A DNA stretch of 64,000 nucleotides, from positions 27,923-91,922 of the forward strand of contig NZ_JANQOM010000011.1 of assembly GCF_028289625.1 (NCBI RefSeq), in the 5' to 3' direction. Source of the stretch: Winogradskyella sp. (lineage in GTDB: Bacteria; Bacteroidota; Bacteroidia; Flavobacteriales; Flavobacteriaceae). A program made the translations under genes and the position numbers. Numbering within the stretch: the first letter of the stretch is position 1; each line of letters starts with the position of its first letter. The notes below the pieces were generated by a model. It was given only the letters and a program-made list of their open reading frames with translations, was not told where the DNA came from and did no database searches. This document shows positions 55,001 through 62,160 of this stretch, piece by piece.

Positions 55001-55711
55001 TTCTTCAGCTAGGTTTTTTAAAGCTAATTTGTCGTATTTGGCAGTTAATAAATCCCCTAATCGTTTTTGGTGTTCTGCGTTAGCGGACCTTGGCTTAGTA
55101 TTTGTTGAGCTTTCACTGTAAGTTTCTAACAATAGCTCCTTTGATATCACAACACTTGCATTAGCACATCTTTTAAATTCTTTTTCCTGATCTTCTGTAA
55201 AGGTAATGACCTCTGTTAAGTCTTTTGAAAAATCATCAAAGTGTCCTAAAAAATTATCAGCGATTAGCATCTGTATTAAAGCTTCTCTGACATATACAGA
55301 ATCTCTAGCCATTGTTTGGTAAATTAAATTATCCCAAACGTTTATTTCATCACCTTCTAATCCAGAAATAGTTGTTGAATCGTTTAGAGTTATATTGTCT
55401 AAGATTTCCGCATAGGAGAGTGCATTTTTATTTCGCATTAGCCAGGACGAAAAGTTGTAAAGATTCGGATTTATACCTTTTACGTCTTTTTTTGTTTTAA
55501 AAAGTAATGGTGAACCTGCAATACTATCTTTTGAATCTATTAATACTTGTTTTTTCTCTCCTTCTAGCGCAGCATTGAATGGCGGATAAAAAAGTCCACT
55601 CCCCTTATCGGGATGGTATATAAAACCTAATTGTTTGTCCTTTTCCTCTATAAGTTGAGGGTTCCGCAAGGTCACAAACCTAAAAAGGTTGTTTTTAATG
55701 TTTTGACTCAT
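52010..55711 (-). CDS. 1233-aa unrecognised protein heading the toxin module
   Basis: No family can be named. No signal peptide or membrane segment. The N-terminal ~430 residues are helical with coiled-coil character; 430-590 is beta-rich; around 620-720 is a Ser/Thr/Glu/Gln-rich stretch followed by a heptad-like helix (AMERIVQKIQTKRTSRILKE) and YRWVDKIYKNTLINYGKR; 830-950 is beta; the end has FLQSGMARTVVPVRPGFE. I have a weak memory of large bacterial proteins with similar YRWVDK...NYGKR and VVPVRPGFE blocks, of unknown function. Position suggests a scaffold or carrier for the toxin. Confidence 0.4.
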   Translation of the reverse strand: MSQNIKNNLFRFVTLRNPQLIEEKDKQLGFIYHPDKGSGLFYPPFNAALEGEKKQVLIDSKDSIAGSPLLFKTKKDVKGINPNLYNFSSWLMRNKNALSYAEILDNITLNDSTTISGLEGDEINVWDNLIYQTMARDSVYVREALIQMLIADNFLGHFDDFSKDLTEVITFTEDQEKEFKRCANASVVISKELLLETYSESSTNTKPRSANAEHQKRLGDLLTAKYDKLALKNLAEELKALQKAYKNQETANYKTALDNHQKDVDTIIDTTGTVRLVDQWNVETQAYIQVEKFTHDALPKFTYTKAVEIDAHTLQGALSVVSSKYLTDNKLETLPTYDTILKEVKQLSKACDSKVEQLLPKTSKSILKGGINMRVEDPFVGFLNNFGDTDAFVKELVDSGVNNDDIRDMAPLGINPEDIGNEACYTVKLVATARPNAGTSNRDWTFKLGFMNHGEPVSIVSLDHSVTFSNDSTVYNSSDYFSSFLGSSYKIGLFRDISPIEKGPTAGLPMLSGTIILSNGETLSFSEIIRIGPVEGIKDLVGNVALNFACEEETIVEIPPSENLKRYGVTNLGIADFRRVEQEVCCYVPGEVSHIENVMAREYKERSTRSLTSSEFTTEQTDERERENLTDSTTTERNEMQSEVASVLNEDQSQSYGGNVSVGGEKFGLNFSAGAYFDNASSSSTSDSNSQAQTYAQEVTERAMERIVQKIQTKRTSRILKEFEENNSHGFDNRKGENHVTGVYRWVDKIYKNTLINYGKRLMYEFAIPEPSKFFQEVVWKEVDTTGQVESGVILPELPVHPITLGLTDPSILGLEDNGSEKDYQKIAAKYNAEVNAPLVDDRVVNKSYSIKPAAQEWAAYSFPSNPGEDVTFEAISIPDNYYCKSAEVHLMVDHEGGSNHARAYAVIGDEKVHFTTNDKLNPNVFVDLDAYRFEEELSFSVYGYDLDATSINIIAFCALKDEAFEQWQNETYNAIMEAYYDRVQEYNDAIREKEANEGLTPEAEKLTFNPLQNQSIMLRELKRVAIELLIDQNKVSKNNYEVNEITEIPKVIKTEAFQTHASTVKFFEQAFDWDIMAYVFYPYFYANQGDWERLFQSQDVADPLFQAFLQSGMARTVVPVRPGFEDAVNWYMTTGETWNGQGLVVDQDDDLYVSIAEEMQTVDGIVEGTWETRLPTALTILQADSIGLDVQGLPCNTECDPEGTNPIKPSTNLIGGPDGVGSDYVSDPITVQ

Positions 55712-56054
55712 TTTAATTTTTTTAAAGTTTATACTAATTCTTAAGCTCCTTTTAGGAACTGTTATAATTTCGCTTTTCTAACAGCTTACCTTAATACAAA
55801 GCCTTAACAATCAAGGCATAAACTTTTCTGGGATTCCGTATAATGTTGGAACACCCTACCGTCAAATCATCTTTTTTGTATAAAATTGATTTTAAAATCT
55901 AGAAATTTAGACTGAAAACACCACAAATGTTTAACTTTAAAGTGTTTTTTGTATATTAGCAAATATTCTAGATTACAAATCTATAACATTTTACAAAATT
56001 AAACCAACAAAATTTTAATTTTTTTGTAAAAAGTTTATTTCAACTTTTTTAATT
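55712..56054. promoter_or_regulatory. divergent gap between the 1233-aa gene and the HTH-S24 regulator
   Basis: About 340 bp, AT-rich. It holds an AAAACAC/GTGTTTT inverted repeat (55915-55921 and 55942-55948) and short dyads such as AGATTACAAATCT (about 55970-55982). Both flanking genes start outward, so their promoters are here; the regulator could autoregulate from this gap. Confidence 0.4.
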
Positions 56055-56864
56055 ATGGAGGGTATCGACGAAAAAATCTCGGCAATCATTAATCATTTCC
56101 ACCTCAACAATTTTTCGTTTTCAAAACGTATTGGTGTTACAGGAACTACCATTGATAGCATTGTTAATGGTCGACCTCAAAAAGATGGTACGCGAAAAAA
56201 AACAAAACCTGGTTACGATGTTCTAACCGCTATCATAGATACCTTTGACATTAATCCTGACTTTTTATTTGGTAAAAGTTCGATAATGCTAAAATCTGAT
56301 GCCACAAACAACCCAACATATTCTGGAATGCCTCAGGTCATTGCAGTTAATGAAACTGGTGATGAAAATGTGGTTTATGTTCCTGTACAAGCAAGAGCGG
56401 GTTATTTAAATGGCTATGGCGATCCTGAATATATAGAATCGCTTCCTTCGTTTCATATGCCACACCTTACTAATGGTACATACCGTTGTTTTGAGGTTAA
56501 AGGCAACTCAATGGTTAGAACTTTTTTTGATGGTGATCTTGTTTTTGGTAAGTATGTAGAAGATTTAAGAGATGTTAAAGATGGGCGTGTTTATGTCATT
56601 GTGAGTAAAACAGAAGGAGTAGTGCTGAAGCGTGTTATAAACAGAATTAATGAACGTCAAAAGCTTATTTTAAAGAGCGATAACAAAGACGGCAACTATC
56701 CTACTTATACCATTAACGCTGAAGATATTGAAGAGCTATGGTATGTAACTATGTATGCTTCAAAACAAATGCCTGAACCTGTCGATATTTATGACCGCTT
56801 GCACGAACTGGAAAGTAAAATTGTGGATTTAGAGGGTACGCTTCAACGTAAAATGTTAAATTAA
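56055..56864 (+). CDS. helix-turn-helix regulator with S24 peptidase domain
   Basis: A 269-residue regulator with an N-terminal XRE-type helix-turn-helix (about 10-75, FSKRIGVTGTTIDSIVNGRP) and a C-terminal LexA/S24-like signal-peptidase fold (about 105-235): FEVKGNSMVRTFFDGDLVFGK has the catalytic-serine context GNSM, and VVLKRVINRI the lysine context. A short coiled coil ends it. Similar proteins control stress or phage-like genes. It faces away from the 1233-aa gene and is 22 bp from rnpA. The next genes are core, so it is not certainly part of the accessory module. Confidence 0.82.
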   Translation: MEGIDEKISAIINHFHLNNFSFSKRIGVTGTTIDSIVNGRPQKDGTRKKTKPGYDVLTAIIDTFDINPDFLFGKSSIMLKSDATNNPTYSGMPQVIAVNETGDENVVYVPVQARAGYLNGYGDPEYIESLPSFHMPHLTNGTYRCFEVKGNSMVRTFFDGDLVFGKYVEDLRDVKDGRVYVIVSKTEGVVLKRVINRINERQKLILKSDNKDGNYPTYTINAEDIEELWYVTMYASKQMPEPVDIYDRLHELESKIVDLEGTLQRKMLN

Positions 56865-56886
56865 TTGAGTCACCCATTATTAACTG

Positions 56887-57279
56887 ATGTCTTTTAAGTA
56901 CGGCAAAACAGATAAACTAAAAAGTAAAAAACGCATTGAGCAACTCTTTAATGACGGTAAAGCAATTACCGTTTATCCGTTAAGGCTTATTTATCTTCAA
57001 ACAGAATTTAACGATGGTTCTATCCTAAAAACTGGGGTTTCAGTGAGTAAACGTCTCCATAAAACTGCTGTAGCTAGGAATAAAATAAAACGATTGCTAA
57101 GAGAGGCCTATAGACTTAATAAGCCCTTATACTTTAACAATAGTTCAACACCTTATGCGTTTATGATTTTATACCTTAGCAAAGATGGAACAACTTTTGA
57201 GGAACTTAACAACAAGATGAAATTGTTGTTTAAGAAATTCTTGGATAAAACTTCTAAAAATGAAAAAACTTCTCCATAA
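56887..57279 (+). CDS. rnpA: ribonuclease P protein component
   Basis: A 130-residue basic protein, partner of the RNase P RNA in tRNA 5' maturation. FKYGKTDKLKSKKRIEQLFNDGKA at the start, TGVSVSKRLHKTAVARNKIKRLLREAYRL with the RNR-type motif in the middle, and YLSKDGTTFEELNNKMKLL near the end are standard. It overlaps the S41 peptidase gene by 20 bp, so the two are one transcript. Confidence 0.95.
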   Translation: MSFKYGKTDKLKSKKRIEQLFNDGKAITVYPLRLIYLQTEFNDGSILKTGVSVSKRLHKTAVARNKIKRLLREAYRLNKPLYFNNSSTPYAFMILYLSKDGTTFEELNNKMKLLFKKFLDKTSKNEKTSP

Positions 57280-58894
57280 AAAAATAGTGATACCTGTTTT
57301 AGCGATTGCTGTCTTCTTTAGCACAACTGCTTTTAAAACTGATTTCTTCGAAATCGCTAAACAAATTGAGATTTTTACCACCTTGTTTAAAGAACTCAAT
57401 ATGAATTATGTCGACGACACCAATCCTGGAAACTTAATGGATACGGCCATTAAAAGCATGCTAAACGATTTAGATCCCTATACACAATTTTATAATGAAC
57501 AAGATGTAGAAGCCTCTCGTATAAATAATGCTGGAGATTATACAGGTATTGGTGCTAAAGTATTGACTTTAAAAGATAAGTTAGTCATTGTAGAACCTTA
57601 TAAGAATTATGCGGCGGATAAGGCTAGTTTAAAAGCTGGCGATGAAATTATAAAAGTAGACAACGTAATGGTGGCTGATTTTAAGGACGATGCGGCAAAT
57701 CTCCTTCAAGGTGCCGCAGGTACTGAGGTAAACATTACTTACAAACGTCAAGGAAAAACCAATACTGCAAAAATTATAAGGGAGTCCTTAGAGATTAAGG
57801 CCGTTCCGCATTACTCTATGGTTGACGATAAAACGGGTTATATTGTTCTTAGAAAATTTAACGAAAAAGCTTCTGTAGAAACTTTGGGAGCTTTAAGAGC
57901 TTTAAAAAATCAAGGAGCAACTCAACTCATTTTGGATTTAAGAGGAAACCCTGGTGGTTTGCTAAATGAAGCCGTAAATGTGACTAATATTTTTGTTCCA
58001 AAAGATCAATTGGTAGTAACTACAAAATCTAAAGTAAAAAAATATAATAAAACCTATTACACCAAGCGAGATGCTATAGATACTGAAATACCTTTGGTCA
58101 TATTAATCGATGGTCGAAGTGCTTCTGCTAGTGAAATTGTTTCAGGTGCTCTGCAGGATATGGACAGAGCTGTTGTTGTTGGTACCCGTAGTTTTGGCAA
58201 AGGTTTAGTACAAAGACCGAAGCCTCTGACTTATGGTACACAAATGAAAATTACAATATCACGGTATTATACACCTTCTGGTCGTTGTATTCAAGCTTTG
58301 GATTACTGGAATCGTGATGAGAATGGAAAAGCCACTCGAGTTAAAAAAGAAAACTATAATGCCTTTAAAACCAGAAATGGGCGACCAGTTTTTGATGGTG
58401 GAGGAGTACAACCAGATATAGAAGTTGCATCTTCTAAACAAACTCCGATTACAAAAGCAATTTTGAATGAAAATTTAGTGTTTAACTTTGCAACAGGTTA
58501 TTATTATAACAACCAACTCGAGGACTTAAAAGGATTTGAGTTTTCAGAAACAGATTTTAAAGATTTTAAAGATTACCTAAAGACAACAGGTTTTAATTTT
58601 GAAACTAAAACCGAAAAAGCATTAACTGAGGCCATGGCAGTAGCTGTAGAAGAAGAATTGGATGGTGTTGTCAGTTCCCAATATCACAATTTATCTACCG
58701 CCATAGAGGCTTACAAATCTAATGCTATAGACGGTAATAAAGTGTTATTAAAGTCGTTATTAACAGACGAGATTATTAAACGGTATTTCTACAGTGAAGG
58801 TTTATATACCTACTATACGGCAAATAATCCTGAGATTAAAAAAGCGCTTAGCATTCTCAATAATCCGAGGCAGTATGCAAGTATTTTGAGATAA
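57260..58894 (+). CDS. S41-family C-terminal processing peptidase
   Basis: A 544-residue periplasmic peptidase with an N-terminal membrane anchor (1-25), a PDZ domain (about 95-165, VIVEPYKNYAADKASLKAGDEI) and the S41 core. The Ser-Lys dyad is Ser289 in GRSASASEIV and Lys314 in SFGKGLVQ, 25 residues apart as in Tsp. The C-terminal ~140 residues are helical and unrecognised. It probably cuts misfolded or tagged envelope proteins at their C-termini. Confidence 0.92.
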   Translation: MKKLLHKKIVIPVLAIAVFFSTTAFKTDFFEIAKQIEIFTTLFKELNMNYVDDTNPGNLMDTAIKSMLNDLDPYTQFYNEQDVEASRINNAGDYTGIGAKVLTLKDKLVIVEPYKNYAADKASLKAGDEIIKVDNVMVADFKDDAANLLQGAAGTEVNITYKRQGKTNTAKIIRESLEIKAVPHYSMVDDKTGYIVLRKFNEKASVETLGALRALKNQGATQLILDLRGNPGGLLNEAVNVTNIFVPKDQLVVTTKSKVKKYNKTYYTKRDAIDTEIPLVILIDGRSASASEIVSGALQDMDRAVVVGTRSFGKGLVQRPKPLTYGTQMKITISRYYTPSGRCIQALDYWNRDENGKATRVKKENYNAFKTRNGRPVFDGGGVQPDIEVASSKQTPITKAILNENLVFNFATGYYYNNQLEDLKGFEFSETDFKDFKDYLKTTGFNFETKTEKALTEAMAVAVEEELDGVVSSQYHNLSTAIEAYKSNAIDGNKVLLKSLLTDEIIKRYFYSEGLYTYYTANNPEIKKALSILNNPRQYASILR

Positions 58895-58959
58895 AAAATA
58901 AATTTATCCTATATTTATAATACTAGAATTTTTTAGAGTTATAAGAAAATTCAACAATA

Positions 58960-59799
58960 ATGAAGTCCCTACTCATTGTCATATATCTAAGTTTTCAGCT
59001 AGCTTTTGCTCAAAAAGAAATAAAGCATCAGGTATATTTTTTGACCGATGAGTATCAAATTCCAGAGACTGAAGAAAGTCGACTTCTTTTGTTTTTATCA
59101 GAGATTGAAAATATGGATATTGAAAAGATTTCTATCTATGGTTTTTGTGACGATAGAGGTAGTGATTCCTATAATTTAGTGTTATCACAACAACGAGCAG
59201 ACGCCATTAAAGAAGTCTTTTCTAATAATGAATTTGATGAGTCTGTAATTACCAATGTCGATGGAAAAGGTGAAATTCTTCTCAATGTAATCAACGATAA
59301 TGATCTTTACAGAATACGAGGATTAAATCGTAAAGTAGAGATTATTGTGCAGCCTTATGACCCTCCTCGAGAAAAAGTAGAACAACCAAAAAAAGAAACT
59401 ACTGAAGAACTACTTAGTGGCGAACTAAAAGAAGGTGATAAAATTCAACTAGAAAATATATTATTTCGTACGGGCTACAGTTATTTGACCAAACAGTCAA
59501 AAGCTAAATTAGATGGTATTGCTAAGATACTCGTTAAGCGTACAGATATTTTTTTTACTATTGAAGGGCATGTCTGTTGTACTTATGGGACACGAGATGC
59601 TATAGATCGAAAAACGAAAAAGCGAAATTTATCTTTAGCTAGAGCAAAAGCTGTTTATGATTATTTGGCTGATAAGGGTGTAAAGCGTTACCGTATGAAA
59701 TTTGTTGGTCAAAAACGAAAATTTCCATTAGGTGGCGAACCGGAATTGGATAGGCGTGTCGAAATAGTGGTCACCCGAATCCTTAAACCCAGAAACTAG
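58960..59799 (+). CDS. protein with two OmpA-like peptidoglycan-binding domains
   Basis: A 279-residue protein with a signal peptide (1-17, ending LAFAQ). Two OmpA/MotB-type domains follow: residues about 25-130 (SIYGFCDDRGSDSYNLVLSQ, ADAIKEVF) and about 155-275 (GHVCCTYGTRDAIDRKTKKR, ARAKAVYDYL, LDRRVEIVV). There is no beta-barrel. Peptidoglycan binding in the periplasm is the family role; doubling is less usual. Its stop shares CTAG with the opposing GNAT gene. Confidence 0.8.
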   Translation: MKSLLIVIYLSFQLAFAQKEIKHQVYFLTDEYQIPETEESRLLLFLSEIENMDIEKISIYGFCDDRGSDSYNLVLSQQRADAIKEVFSNNEFDESVITNVDGKGEILLNVINDNDLYRIRGLNRKVEIIVQPYDPPREKVEQPKKETTEELLSGELKEGDKIQLENILFRTGYSYLTKQSKAKLDGIAKILVKRTDIFFTIEGHVCCTYGTRDAIDRKTKKRNLSLARAKAVYDYLADKGVKRYRMKFVGQKRKFPLGGEPELDRRVEIVVTRILKPRN

Positions 59800-60239
59800 G
59801 ATTTAATCATATTAATATGCGGAATACCGTCTTCAAGGTACTCCTCTCCTACTTCAATAAAACCGAGATTGTTGTAAAAGTTTTTTAAATAGGTCTGTGC
59901 AGAAATTCGAATTTCAGATTGATTGTAATAATCTTTTATAGCTTCTACAGAAGCATCCATAATATCATAACCGTACTTATGTTGACGTTCGTTTTCCTTT
60001 ACCACTACCCTACCAATACTGGCTTCATTAAAATAATCACCAGGTTTAAAAATGCGCGTATAAGCCACAAGCCTATCATCTTTGTATCCTAAAACATGTA
60101 ATGCTTTTTGGTCTTTACCATCAATATCCTGATAGACACAGTCTTGCTCAACAACAAAGACTTCGCTACGCAGTTGTAGAAAATCATAAAGCTCTGTAGT
60201 ATTGAGTTCTTTAAATGTTTTTGTTACTATTTCTAGCAT
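59796..60239 (-). CDS. GNAT N-acetyltransferase, ElaA-like
   Basis: A 147-residue acetyltransferase of the GNAT fold. LRSEVFVVEQDCVYQDIDGKD near residue 24 is the ElaA signature; the acetyl-CoA loop is IGRVVVKENERQHKYGYDIM (about 75-94). The substrate is not known. It lies 8 bp after the CDF transporter and shares its stop palindrome with the OmpA-domain gene. Confidence 0.85.
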   Translation of the reverse strand: MLEIVTKTFKELNTTELYDFLQLRSEVFVVEQDCVYQDIDGKDQKALHVLGYKDDRLVAYTRIFKPGDYFNEASIGRVVVKENERQHKYGYDIMDASVEAIKDYYNQSEIRISAQTYLKNFYNNLGFIEVGEEYLEDGIPHINMIKS

Positions 60240-60247
60240 TTTGTTTT

Positions 60248-61162
60248 TTAATCTTGTACAATAACATCTTTAGCATCACACTTACCAAATTCTGGTTGAA
60301 TATTGATATGGTTGATATCGTATTTTTGGAAAATCAATGCCTCGATGTCATTCAAAATAGCATCAAACTCAGATAGTGTGATGTCCTTATGAAAATCGAT
60401 ATGTGCTTCTAAATGAATTTCATCTTCATTAAGTTGCCATATATGCACATGGTGAACATTCTTAACAACTTCAATAGATTGTATATCTTCAACAATAGCT
60501 TTCACAGATGTAGATTCTGGAGTAAATAACATTAAAACTTTAAAAGAGTTCTTTAATAAATTCCAACCCATCACTACAAGGTAAATAGCAATAACAAATG
60601 TTAAAACACTATCAATCCACCATATTTGGTAAAATTTCATCAGCAAACCACCAACTAAAACAGCAACACTTGCCATCATATCCGTCAATAAATGTAAGTA
60701 GGCGCTTTTCATGTTCATATTATCTTCGGCATTTTTCTTAAGTAACAATACACTAAAACCATTACCTAAAATGGCAATAACTGATAACCAAATCACGAGA
60801 TTTGACGAAATCTCTTGTGGATTGCGAAAGCGTTCTACAGCTTCAATAATTAGAAGTATAGCTATAATAATCAAGGTAGCTGCGTTGACGAAAGCTGCTA
60901 AAATCTCTGCACGTTTATAACCAAAAGTACGTTTTAAAGATGCCTTTTTTTTAACTAAACGATTAGCAATGAAGCTGATAATAAGCGATATCACGTCACT
61001 AAAATTATGTAGTGCATCGCTCAACAGTGCTAAACTACCCGATACTAATCCTCCAATAACCTGAGCAATGGTAATAGCAACATTAAGAAGTATAGATATA
61101 ACTAAATTACGACCATGTAGGTCGTGATGACTTGAGTAGTTATGTGAGCGCGAATGACCCAT
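60248..61162 (-). CDS. cation diffusion facilitator (CDF) family transporter
   Basis: A 304-residue zinc or divalent-metal exporter with six membrane helices (about 20-215). LALLSDALHNFSDVISLIIS holds the metal-binding Asp/His motif of TM2 and a second site is in LHLLTDMMASVAVL of TM5. The N-terminus is His-rich (GHSRSHNYSSHHDLHG) and the C-terminal domain (about 215-300) has the VHHVHIWQLNEDEIHLEAHI cytoplasmic fold. It is downstream of rpiB by 23 bp. Confidence 0.9.
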   Translation of the reverse strand: MGHSRSHNYSSHHDLHGRNLVISILLNVAITIAQVIGGLVSGSLALLSDALHNFSDVISLIISFIANRLVKKKASLKRTFGYKRAEILAAFVNAATLIIIAILLIIEAVERFRNPQEISSNLVIWLSVIAILGNGFSVLLLKKNAEDNMNMKSAYLHLLTDMMASVAVLVGGLLMKFYQIWWIDSVLTFVIAIYLVVMGWNLLKNSFKVLMLFTPESTSVKAIVEDIQSIEVVKNVHHVHIWQLNEDEIHLEAHIDFHKDITLSEFDAILNDIEALIFQKYDINHINIQPEFGKCDAKDVIVQD

Positions 61163-61185
61163 TTTATGCCAATTTTAAATTGGTA

Positions 61186-61620
61186 TCAGCATGATAAAGG
61201 AATTTTATCGACGCGTCGTTGGTGACGACCACCTTCAAAATCGGTATTTAAGAAGATGTCTACCATTTTTATGGCTTGTGGTATGGATGTAAAACGTGCT
61301 GGAATACAAATAATATTTGCATTATTGTGTTGTCTCGTTAATTCTGCGATTTCTCCAGTCCAACATACACCAGCTCTAACGTTTTGATATTTATTCGCCG
61401 TCATAGCCACACCATTGGCACTACCACAAATAAGAATACCACAATCTACTTTAGCATTATTAACATCAGTGGCTACAGGATGTACAAAGTCTGGATAATC
61501 CACGCTATCCAAAGTATCTGTACCATAATTGGTTATCTTATAGCCTTTAGCTTCTAAATGTTTAACAATAGCCTGTTTATATTCTGGACCAGCATGATCG
61601 TTACCAATAGATATAGTCAT
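61186..61620 (-). CDS. rpiB: ribose-5-phosphate isomerase B
   Basis: A 144-residue isomerase of the RpiB/LacAB family: ISIGNDHAGPEYKQAI at the start, the phosphate-binding CGILICGSANGVAMTANKY, RAGVCWTGEIAELTRQHNNANI and the C-terminal EGGRHQRRVDKI all match. It interconverts ribose 5-phosphate and ribulose 5-phosphate. It starts the leftward run GNAT-CDF-rpiB next to the AT-rich gap. Confidence 0.95.
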   Translation of the reverse strand: MTISIGNDHAGPEYKQAIVKHLEAKGYKITNYGTDTLDSVDYPDFVHPVATDVNNAKVDCGILICGSANGVAMTANKYQNVRAGVCWTGEIAELTRQHNNANIICIPARFTSIPQAIKMVDIFLNTDFEGGRHQRRVDKIPLSC

Positions 61621-62160
61621 GTTAAGAAGTATTTGTTTTGCAATGCAAAATTACGAATAATTAAATCTGGTTGATAGTAGTATGAATGACATGTTAATAA
61701 CTGTTTACAAGTTTTAAAAAGAAAAACTTGTAATGTTTTAATTTTTTTGAAAGCAGAATTGCTTTTAAATATCAAAATTTAATAATCACTTTTTTCAAGG
61801 AAGTTATTCATAGTCCTTATAGACGAAATTAACAGTAGTTGGTTATAAAATTATAAATCATTTCTATTAATATCAGTTATCAACAGTTGTTTACAATAAT
61901 TTTACTTTTCTTATATATCAAGAGTTTACATGTAAATTTAATGTTAACTAAAGCGTAATAAACTGTAAAATTTAAATTTTCAAAACAATTTCTTAAAAAG
62001 TTATTTCAATTATTAACAGCCTATAATAAGCATTATTTATTTTTTAAAATTTTAAAAGAAAAATAATAATAGATGATATAGTTGTGGATAACTAAATGTT
62101 GATGACATTTTAAAAGTTTGTCGATTAGAAAATAAAAGCTAATTCTAATACATTTTTAAA
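61621..62160. other. 540-bp very AT-rich gap with DnaA-box-like sequences (candidate origin)
   Basis: The longest gene-free stretch, with very high A+T. One perfect DnaA box TTATCCACA lies on the minus strand at 62083-62091, a one-mismatch box TTATCAACA at 61878-61886, and TTATTAACA forms at 62010-62018 and on the minus strand at 61692-61700. Genes diverge from it on both sides. It could be oriC, or simply a long leader of the surface-protein gene. Confidence 0.35.

Noticed and set aside
41859..55711. Calling the region a complete prophage.
   Set aside because: No terminase, portal, capsid, sheath, tube, tape-measure, integrase or attachment site was found in the window.
47859..55995. Shared 11-mer AACATTTTACA in the gap upstream of the lysis cassette (47859) and in the gap before the HTH-S24 regulator (55985), as a common operator.
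   Set aside because: By composition, one such match between two AT-rich gaps of this size is expected by chance; it is not evidence of common control.
56055..56864. HTH-S24 protein as the phage repressor of the accessory region.
   Set aside because: It is co-directional with rnpA at 22 bp and is likely part of the core neighbourhood; a link to the island is possible but unsupported.
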